A stretch of DNA of 11,292 nucleotides from contig CAMWJQ010000083.1 of NCBI GenBank assembly GCA_947174615.1, positions 1 to 11,292 of the forward strand, given 5' to 3'. The notes beneath the pieces are model-generated. The model was not told where the DNA came from. It searched no databases and saw nothing but the letters and a program-made list of their open reading frames with translations. How positions within the stretch are numbered: position 1 is the first letter of the stretch; each line of letters opens with the position of its first letter. The stretch comes from an uncultured Lachnospiraceae bacterium. Lineage in GTDB: Bacteria > Bacillota > Clostridia > Lachnospirales > Lachnospiraceae. This document shows, in pieces, positions 6,278 through 11,292 of the stretch. A program made the position numbers and the translations under genes.

Positions 6278-7348
6278 ATGGCTGACCGTGTCACCATTCA
6301 GGACATCGCGGATGAACTGGGCGTCTCCCGCAACACTGTATCCAAAGCAATCAACAATACAGGGCTGCTCGCCGACGCCACCAGGGAACGCGTTTTGAAA
6401 AAGGCGATCGAAATGGGATATAAACAATTCTCCTATGTAAATATCTATGGTTCTGGCAAGCCGGAAACCGACCTTGCTCCCGAGACAAACAAACGGGAGA
6501 TTTCACTGTTTACGTCCAATTTTATAGGAAACTCCCACTTTGCCTCCACGATGCTGGACAAATTTCAGCGGGAACTTTCCAGCATGGGTTACAGTTTCAC
6601 CATGCACAGGCTTCAGGAACATGAGATCGAAAGCCTGTCCCTTCCCGGTTCTTACAATGAAGAACGGACTGCAGGAATCATCTGCATTGAGATGTTCAAC
6701 AGGGAATATTGCCATATGCTCTGCGGGCTTGACATTCCTACACTATTTGTTGATTCACCGGTAGCGGATCTTGACAAACCGATTAAATCGGACTGCCTCT
6801 ACATGGATAACCAGACAGACATAGGCTGCTTTGTGCGCGAGATGATCCGCAGGGGTAAGAAACGAATCGGATTTATCGGCGACATCTCGCACTGCCAGTC
6901 TTTCCATGAGCGCTTTCTGGGGTACCGGAATGCCATGTATCTGTCCGGACTCTCCTGTCCCGAGGAATACTGCATCACCAAAAACAAAACAGGCGTAAAG
7001 GTTCCCGGTTATAATCCATACCGCGAATATATAATGGAGGAGATTCAGAAACGAAAAGAACTGCCAGACGTGTTCATCTGCGCAAACGACTTTATTGCCG
7101 TGGACGCCATGTCCGTGTTCAAACAGCTGGGAATCCGTGTGCCGCAGGATATCTACCTGTGCGGGTTTGACGATTCCCCGGAATCGCATGTGACCTCGCC
7201 CACACTGACCACGATCCATATCCACAGCCAGATTATGGGTTTCTCCGCAGTGCACCTGCTTATGTCGCGAATCAAGGAACCTTCACTGAACTTCCGCAAG
7301 ATTTACACAGAAACCAGTCTGATTTACAGAGAGTCAACCGGGGATTAA
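6278..7348 (+). CDS. LacI-family transcriptional regulator
   Basis: A 356-residue, full-length LacI-type regulator. The helix-turn-helix (VTIQDIADELGVSRNTVSKA) lies at residues 5-25 with a hinge region near 45-60. The effector domain follows, with RKRIGFIGDI, DVFICANDFIAVDAM and the C-terminal FDDSPESHVTSPTLTT block. I chose ATG 6278, ten bases after AAAGGA, over the TTG at 6257. Its C-terminal 77 residues are closely matched by the fragment at 66-296, so the two derive from a duplication. It is transcribed alone from a consensus promoter and converges with the sirtuin gene; no sugar-use genes lie next to it, so its regulon is outside the window or lost. A weak GGGA/TCCC stem followed by TTTT (7341-7361) overlaps the stop and could end transcription. 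Confidence 0.92.
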   Translation: MADRVTIQDIADELGVSRNTVSKAINNTGLLADATRERVLKKAIEMGYKQFSYVNIYGSGKPETDLAPETNKREISLFTSNFIGNSHFASTMLDKFQRELSSMGYSFTMHRLQEHEIESLSLPGSYNEERTAGIICIEMFNREYCHMLCGLDIPTLFVDSPVADLDKPIKSDCLYMDNQTDIGCFVREMIRRGKKRIGFIGDISHCQSFHERFLGYRNAMYLSGLSCPEEYCITKNKTGVKVPGYNPYREYIMEEIQKRKELPDVFICANDFIAVDAMSVFKQLGIRVPQDIYLCGFDDSPESHVTSPTLTTIHIHSQIMGFSAVHLLMSRIKEPSLNFRKIYTETSLIYRESTGD

Positions 7349-7388
7349 AACTCTCCCTTTTCGGAATTGTATACCCGTTGAAATGGAG

Positions 7389-7426
7389 TTATACTGGCGG
7401 TCGAAAAGACTGACCGCTCAGTATAA
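7389..7426. repeat. Long hairpin between convergent LacI and sirtuin genes
   Basis: TTATACTGGCGGTC (7389-7402) pairs with GACCGCTCAGTATAA (7412-7426): 14 base pairs with one bulged T and a 9-base loop. It lies between two convergent genes, as a bidirectional terminator would, but neither strand has a T-run after the stem. It could be a regulatory or repeat palindrome instead. Confidence 0.55.
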
Positions 7427-7485
7427 TATCATTGGGAAACTTGTCATTAACACTGGTATTTTCAGTCACATATGCCACCTTCTTA

Positions 7486-8361
7486 TCATACCTTTACAAG
7501 TTCTTTCACAACAGAATATATATCTGCATCTATTCCTAAAGACCGGGCTTTTATATCCATTGGCACTGATACTTCGCCCTTATTGATACAAATATATTCG
7601 GCGCTTCTGTTTCTTGCGGTCATCTGCCAAAAAGGATATTTGATAATTGCAGGTGTATTATAGCCAACGCCTAATTCTAAAAACAGAATTTTGCTTTTCT
7701 TATGTGTATCAAGAAACTTCGCATAGTAGCCGGCATGAATATCCCATCCTTCATCCTGCACAAAAGCAGCATCTGCCCGCAAGTTCATCGTCATTGGTTT
7801 TCCACAAATCGGACATTTCGGTATCAGTTCTGTTGGAATACGCATATCCTTTTGTTCTTCTATCATACGTTTAACCTGCGCCTCATTCTCATATGTATAT
7901 GGCTTGCATGGCGTCTGGCACTGGAAAAGCCCATAATCTCCCTGCGTATAAAATAATCGTTCTTTTGCAAACCCCGCTTTTTGAAAACAATGGTCTACAT
8001 TTGTAGTCAGCGCAAAATAATCTTTGTCCTTTACCAGTTGATACAGATTTTCATAAACAGGTTTTGGTGCGTCCATATAGCGGTTCATGTAAATATATCG
8101 GCTCCAATATGCCCAATATTCTTCCAAACTGTCAAAAGGATAAAAGCCGCCCTCATACATATTGCGGAAATGGTATTTTTCAATGAAATCATGAAAATAC
8201 TTCTGAAAGCGCTCTCCGCTGTAAGTAAATCCGGCAGAAGTGGAAAGCCCTGCTCCTGCACCGATCACAATTGTATCCGTATTCTCTATGTTTTCTCTTA
8301 GCCGCTCAATTTTCCCTGAGCAGGTTTTCATAGATTTCATAGTCATCATCCCGAAGGACAT
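7486..8361 (-). CDS. Class M sirtuin (SirTM), protein ADP-ribosyltransferase
   Basis: A 291-residue SIR2-family protein of the macrodomain-linked SirTM class. In studied members (Staphylococcus aureus, Streptococcus pyogenes) these enzymes use NAD+ to ADP-ribosylate a lipoylated carrier protein, not to deacetylate. The NAD-binding loop is GAGAGLSTSAGFTYSGERF (residues 34-52). The canonical catalytic His-Gly is absent; the sequence reads YTQGDYG. Asn121, Asp123 and Gln140 keep the same spacing as the functional Asn118, Asp120 and Gln137 I recall for the streptococcal enzyme. Four cysteines (148, 152, 183, 186) form the zinc site. The gene overlaps the macrodomain gene by 56 bases, so translation is likely coupled; none of the Met codons at residues 1, 5, 6, 8 or 11 has a strong ribosome site, so the exact start is open. 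It is the last gene of the cluster. No lipoyl carrier or lipoate ligase is in the window. Confidence 0.9.
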   Translation of the reverse strand: MSFGMMTMKSMKTCSGKIERLRENIENTDTIVIGAGAGLSTSAGFTYSGERFQKYFHDFIEKYHFRNMYEGGFYPFDSLEEYWAYWSRYIYMNRYMDAPKPVYENLYQLVKDKDYFALTTNVDHCFQKAGFAKERLFYTQGDYGLFQCQTPCKPYTYENEAQVKRMIEEQKDMRIPTELIPKCPICGKPMTMNLRADAAFVQDEGWDIHAGYYAKFLDTHKKSKILFLELGVGYNTPAIIKYPFWQMTARNRSAEYICINKGEVSVPMDIKARSLGIDADIYSVVKELVKV

Positions 8362-9103
8362 TAAATACCACCTCCATTTTACTTCCCGTTTTTTCCCTGT
8401 ACTCTTTCACAGTCCTCACCGCAATCTCGGCTGCTTTCCTGTTTGGGAAATGGAATACTCCTGTAGAGATACAGCAAAATGCGATACTGCCACAGTCATT
8501 TTTCTCCGCAAGTTCCATACATGACCGATAACAGGACGTAAGCTGCCTGCAATGTTTGGGCGTAACTTCTTCCCAGCCAAAAGCTGTCTGGTTTACAATT
8601 GGTCCGACTGTGTGAAGCACATATTTGCATGGCAGATTGTAGCCCGATGTTATTTTTGCCCGTCCGGCAGGCTCAGGAAAACCTTGTTTTTCCATGATCT
8701 CTGCACATGCAAGCCGTAACTGTATTCCAGCAAATGTATGAATACAGTTATCTATGCAGGTATGGTTCGGCTGGTAGCACCCTGTCAGTCCGCTATTTGC
8801 CGCATTCACGATTGCATCTGTCTTAAGCCTTGTAATATCCCCCTGCCATAGATAAATGCCTTTTTGTACCGGCTGTAAATCCGAAAGCTTTACAATCCCT
8901 TTTTCTGAAATTTCTTCTCTTAGATAATCGTCCTGTATTTTCAGAAACTCGTCAGAAACCCTCCCCGGCATACGTACGTTAAACAATGCACGCAGCAGCG
9001 ATTTCTGTTCCTGTATGCTCTTTGGTATTTCCATTGATTGATATTGCGGCTGTTCCTTTAACAAGCCTGATATGAGATAATTTCTTCTTTCATTCTGTTT
9101 CAT
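8306..9103 (-). CDS. Zinc-type macrodomain, protein-ADP-ribose hydrolase
   Basis: A 265-residue SirTM-linked macrodomain protein, expected to remove ADP-ribose added by the partner sirtuin. After a helical N-terminal region (1-80), the macrodomain carries GDITRL (88-93), the VNAAN loop (99-103), GCYQPNHTCIDNCIHTFAG (108-126) and CISTGVFHFP (211-220), which binds the phosphates. Cys109, His114 and Cys116 match the Cys-His-Cys zinc site of the zinc-macrodomain group. I chose ATG 9103, with GGGAG seven bases upstream, over an upstream GTG at 9133. The gene follows the remnant at 9141-9292 closely and overlaps the sirtuin gene by 56 bases. It appears intact. Confidence 0.92.
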   Translation of the reverse strand: MKQNERRNYLISGLLKEQPQYQSMEIPKSIQEQKSLLRALFNVRMPGRVSDEFLKIQDDYLREEISEKGIVKLSDLQPVQKGIYLWQGDITRLKTDAIVNAANSGLTGCYQPNHTCIDNCIHTFAGIQLRLACAEIMEKQGFPEPAGRAKITSGYNLPCKYVLHTVGPIVNQTAFGWEEVTPKHCRQLTSCYRSCMELAEKNDCGSIAFCCISTGVFHFPNRKAAEIAVRTVKEYREKTGSKMEVVFNVLRDDDYEIYENLLREN

Positions 9104-9140
9104 TTGATAACTCCCATCTGCCTTCGGCGGCACAAATCAT

Positions 9141-9292
9141 TCAACAATGGGAAAAACGCCTTTTTACTGCCCCCACGGGGCACTTTTCATAACAGTTTCC
9201 ACAATGCAGACAATAATTCCGGATTTATCTACTGTCGCAAAATTCAGCACTCCGACATATTGAAGTTTTTTTAAACAGGTTTGTGCATCCAT
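9141..9292 (-). pseudogene. Internally deleted flavin split-barrel/ferredoxin protein gene
   Basis: ATG 9292 has GGAGG eight bases upstream and opens MDAQTCLKKLQYVGVLNFAT, the usual start of clostridial pyridoxamine-5'-phosphate-oxidase-like (FMN split-barrel) proteins that carry a C-terminal ferredoxin domain. After about 27 codons the match ends. In another frame the sequence then reads YCLHCGNCYEKCPVGAVKR and stops at 9141, which is the C-terminal 4Fe-4S motif (C-x2-C-x2-C-x3-C-P) of the same protein type. The middle, probably well over 100 residues, has been deleted with loss of frame. The remaining 42-codon frame from the ATG cannot make the ferredoxin part. It lies 17 bases after the nitroreductase gene and 37 before the macrodomain start, so it was a member of this operon. 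Confidence 0.8.
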
Positions 9293-9309
9293 AACTGATA
9301 CCTCCCGAT

Positions 9310-9888
9310 TTAACCGATAATCAAAAAACGGTTCTCTTTTCTTGGTTTCATTTGCGGATAATTCCCATCACAATATCCCACTATCACAAAGCAGCGGGCT
9401 ATATCGGTATCGGGAATATCCCACTCTTTCAATAATTCCTTTCCAGCTTCATTATCAAAAGTTTCTTCCCCTCTTGCAATGATGCAGGATGCTATCCCTA
9501 AACTTGCAGCCTCAAGTACCATATTTTCAGCACAGCAGAACGCATCAGGAATACTGTATAAAAAGTTCTTTGCTCCAAAAATAATGCACACCGCAGGCGC
9601 ACCATAAAATCCACTTTTTAGTTCAGGATTATCAATAACACTTGGCTGTTCAGAGGAAACATACCCGCCTGCAAGTTTACTGCGGTCAAAACGTGCAAGG
9701 TTAATCCTGCCGATTTTATCCGTTAATTCTTTGTTATGGACAGCAACAATCCTTGCCCTCTGCCCGCCTCCTGCGTTTGGTGCATATAATCCTGCCTCAA
9801 TAATTTTTTGTAAATCTTCCCTGCAAATCTGCTTATCCTGATATTTACGGATAGACCTGCGTTCTTTCATTACATCTAAAATGTCCAT
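9310..9888 (-). CDS. Nitroreductase-family FMN oxidoreductase
   Basis: A 192-residue protein of the nitroreductase family: flavoenzymes that pass electrons from NAD(P)H to various acceptors. The FMN-binding RRSIRKYQDK motif is at residues 10-19, the APNAGGGQ loop (family APSAGNxQ) at 36-43, and the FCCAENMVLEAASLGIASC helix that packs at the flavin and dimer interface at 117-135. The C-terminal GYCDGNYPQMKPRKENRF is typical of the family. The start is supported by GGAGA six bases before the ATG. It precedes the broken split-barrel/ferredoxin gene by 17 bases and so belongs with the macrodomain and sirtuin genes; the SirTM operons described elsewhere also often contain a flavin oxidoreductase. 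Substrate unknown. Confidence 0.9.
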   Translation of the reverse strand: MDILDVMKERRSIRKYQDKQICREDLQKIIEAGLYAPNAGGGQRARIVAVHNKELTDKIGRINLARFDRSKLAGGYVSSEQPSVIDNPELKSGFYGAPAVCIIFGAKNFLYSIPDAFCCAENMVLEAASLGIASCIIARGEETFDNEAGKELLKEWDIPDTDIARCFVIVGYCDGNYPQMKPRKENRFLIIG

Positions 9889-9908
9889 ATAAATTCTCCA
9901 TTCTTGCC

Positions 9909-9967
9909 TTACACCGTGAATTTGAGCGCAAGCACAAATTTGCCGTGTAAAATCTTTGATTTTACAC
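9909..9967. repeat. Two overlapping, mutually exclusive palindromes
   Basis: TTACACCGTGAATTTGAGC (9909-9927) pairs with 9932-9950 at 15 of 19 positions around a GCAA loop. The right arm of this hairpin shares GTGTAA with a second, perfect palindrome: GTGTAAAATC (9945-9954), a TTT loop, GATTTTACAC (9958-9967). Only one can form at a time. The region lies between the radical SAM remnant, whose stop codon is inside it, and the nitroreductase start, so it could act as an attenuator or be a repeat element. No T-run follows on the minus strand. Confidence 0.6.
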
Positions 9968-10590
9968 TACCTCCTTCCAACATTGCGGATCGGGCGCATA
10001 CATATTACCAGTATAGCCATAGGTCACAGCCGGGCATCCCCTGCAGAACCCACGAAGTTCACACCTGTTGCATTTTTGAAATTTATCAAAATCCCGATAC
10101 TGCTCCATATTTACCCCCATAAAAAGGTCATACATGGAGGTATCGAATACATTTCCTATTTTACTTTCCATCCTCCTGCAGGCATATACATCACCCGTTG
10201 GAAGAATTGTCATGTGTCATGCGTTTCCCTCATTCCATCCAATGAAAGCTGGTACTTCCTGCATCCATACTCATAAAGCCTTTCACATATCTCATCAGTC
10301 AAGTGGAACGGATTACCTAAAATGCCAAAAGTAATATTATGCTTTTTCAGCAGTTCGCAGAGTTTCCAAAAATCTTTATGTAAAATCGGATCACCGCCCG
10401 TAATGTAAAAATATGGTGTGCGTTCTAATCTTCCACACATATCCATGCAACTTGAAACTACCGTTTCCATTTCCTTATATTTCATCTGTTTCAGACAGAT
10501 ATGGTTATCCTCAGAAAAAATATAACAATGCCTGCATCTTTGGTCACATTCATCTGTAATATGCCATTGGAACGCAAAAGATGGTTTCAT
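9962..10590 (-). pseudogene. Radical SAM/SPASM (ACGX-type) enzyme with internal deletion
   Basis: The N-terminal 126 codons from ATG 10590 (AGGAGG ten bases upstream) carry the radical SAM cluster motif C-x3-C-x2-C (Cys15, Cys19, Cys22 in ECDQRCRHCYIF), ITGGDPILH and the LSLDGMRETHD strand, then stop at 10210-10212. The C-terminal part continues in another frame (10213 down to 9962) with TILPTGDVYACRR and the SPASM cysteines (CNRCELRGFCRGCP). A full enzyme has roughly another hundred or more residues between them. At the junction CATGACA is directly duplicated, as expected for a deletion between short repeats. The sequence style (FQWHITDxCDQRC, GNPFHL) recalls the radical SAM protein of the ACGX peptide system; no Ala-Cys-Gly-x repeat peptide is visible nearby. 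The two pieces overlap as ATGA, but with the barrel core missing, activity is unlikely. Confidence 0.82.
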
Positions 10591-10627
10591 TTTGGGTATC
10601 CCTCCTAAAGTTTTACTTTTGGTATCA

Positions 10628-10659
10628 TCATGGACACACAAAAGACTGTGTGTCCATGA
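10628..10659. repeat. Perfect 13-bp inverted repeat between DUF2800 and radical SAM genes
   Basis: TCATGGACACACA (10628-10640) and TGTGTGTCCATGA (10647-10659) are exact reverse complements with a six-base loop. Neither strand shows a T-run after the stem, so it is not a classical intrinsic terminator. It sits at the boundary between the GC-richer phage-type segment and the radical SAM remnant. Confidence 0.75.
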
Positions 10660-10669
10660 CCGCCTTCAT
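10628..10669 (-). CDS. Possible 13-codon reading frame coupled to DUF2800
   Basis: ATG 10669 overlaps the DUF2800 stop as ATGA and has GGGAG seven bases upstream. It encodes MKAVMDTQSFVCP and stops at 10628; the 13-bp palindrome covers its last ten codons and stop. It may be a leader peptide or the 5' end of a lost downstream gene. Length alone gives no proof of coding. Confidence 0.3.
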   Translation of the reverse strand: MKAVMDTQSFVCP

Positions 10670-11292
10670 ACGCTAACTCCCATCTGCCCGCCAAAGCGGT
10701 CAGACAAATCCGGCACAAGCGCCGGCTTGCCCTGCGGCTTCGTGATATAAGAGCCAAGCACTTCCTCAAACTTCTTCTTGCCCATCAGAGCCGTCATTGC
10801 GGTGATCCCAAGCAGCTTCTGCTCATACGGATCGTAGCCCGCTCCCTTTGCCGCTTCCGCAACCGCCGCCTCGTCACTGTACTTCCTGACCGACCTGCCT
10901 TCCACGACCTTGAACCCGTCATAATGATTTCCGGACAGAGCCTGCTGCAGGGCATATTCTTTCAGGTCAGCCGCCCAAGATACCAGGTCATCCACCCTCG
11001 AAAGTATCGCCGCGATCTCCGCGTCTTCCAGAGTGGCAGGCATCTCGAAGTCATATCTGGCAAGTTCCAGATTGTACTCCGCACGTTTGCGGCATGTCGC
11101 CTTCACCTTGCAGAACTGGCAATGCTCTCCGGCTTTGAACTCGCCCTTGCCTTCATAGGTCAGCTCTGCCGTAGGCTTCAGGACTTCTTCCGCCCATGCA
11201 AGCAGTTCTTCCTTCGTCATGGAATACGTGCTGACATTCTCACGCCTCGGCTGGAATATGGTCATGCGGATCTCTTTGATGTCATACAGACC
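10666..11292 (-). CDS. DUF2800 phage-type nuclease, 3' part (runs off the window)
   Basis: The visible 208 residues are the C-terminal part of a DUF2800 protein, a Cas4/RecB-like nuclease family common in clostridial phages and integrated elements; the frame is open to the window edge. It starts GLYDIKEIRMTIFQPRREN. The cysteine cluster at visible residues 58-67 (CQFCKVKATC) fits the iron-sulfur cluster of Cas4-like nucleases, while the catalytic PD-(D/E)xK residues should lie upstream. After KPALVP the end (DLSDRFGGQMGVSV) differs from the usual family tail as I recall it, so the 3' end may be altered. The segment appears clearly GC-richer than the genes to its left, suggesting separate origin. 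No other phage gene is in view. Confidence 0.85.
   Translation of the reverse strand, partial: GLYDIKEIRMTIFQPRRENVSTYSMTKEELLAWAEEVLKPTAELTYEGKGEFKAGEHCQFCKVKATCRKRAEYNLELARYDFEMPATLEDAEIAAILSRVDDLVSWAADLKEYALQQALSGNHYDGFKVVEGRSVRKYSDEAAVAEAAKGAGYDPYEQKLLGITAMTALMGKKKFEEVLGSYITKPQGKPALVPDLSDRFGGQMGVSV

Noticed and set aside
6755..7255. 166-residue minus-strand frame inside the LacI gene
   Set aside because: It is opposite a clear LacI coding region and shows no recognisable motif or ribosome site.
7981..8301. Plus-strand frame opposite the sirtuin gene
   Set aside because: It is a shadow of the sirtuin gene, whose catalytic and zinc motifs are intact on the minus strand.
9104..9133. GTG 9133 as start of the macrodomain gene
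   Set aside because: ATG 9103 has GGGAG seven bases upstream, and the extension (MPPKADGSYQ) reads through that site.

Overview
The window looks like a chromosomal segment of a gut-type clostridial Firmicute, most likely Lachnospiraceae. This rests on the gene families present (YesL/DUF624, several LacI regulators, an XRE regulator with a helical repeat tail, an ACGX-type radical SAM enzyme, DUF2800), strong AGGAGG-type ribosome sites, and family-style palindromic repeats. No rRNA, tRNA or CRISPR array is visible. The region is an accessory mosaic: short intact operons alternate with decayed gene pieces and palindromic repeats.

Left part, + strand. Positions 66-296 hold only the C-terminal 77 codons of a LacI regulator, a near copy of the intact LacI gene at 6278-7348. 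Then comes a tightly coupled three-gene operon with two ATGA overlaps: yesL-like membrane protein (403-1107), a single-pass membrane protein with a solute-binding-like outer domain (1104-1847), and a second LacI-type regulator (1844-2845). Next are a small coiled-coil protein with a ladder of cysteines every seven residues (2992-3336), whose 3' end lies in the arm of a 165-bp palindromic element (3314-3478), a protein with ADP-ribosyltransferase-like N-terminal motifs (3530-4096), and remnants of two GNAT acetyltransferases (4106-4558).

Middle. A minus-strand XRE regulator (4627-5715) has a clear terminator. Between it and the divergent LacI gene is a 560-bp gene-free stretch holding nested hairpins between two copies of a ~27-bp direct repeat, then an AT-rich promoter with consensus -35 and -10 boxes interleaved with exact 12-bp repeats.

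Right part, minus strand. Reading right to left: the 3' part of a phage-type DUF2800 nuclease (running off the window), a palindrome, a radical SAM/SPASM gene with a large internal deletion, overlapping palindromes, a nitroreductase, an internally deleted flavin split-barrel/ferredoxin gene, a zinc-type macrodomain ADP-ribosyl hydrolase, and a class M sirtuin (SirTM). The last two form a write/erase pair for protein ADP-ribosylation, known elsewhere from operons with a lipoyl carrier protein (GcvH-L) and lipoate ligase. Neither partner is visible here, so the target is open. The adjacent flavin and iron-sulfur redox genes, one intact and two broken, suggest a redox-linked cluster that is partly decaying while the sirtuin/macrodomain pair remains open.
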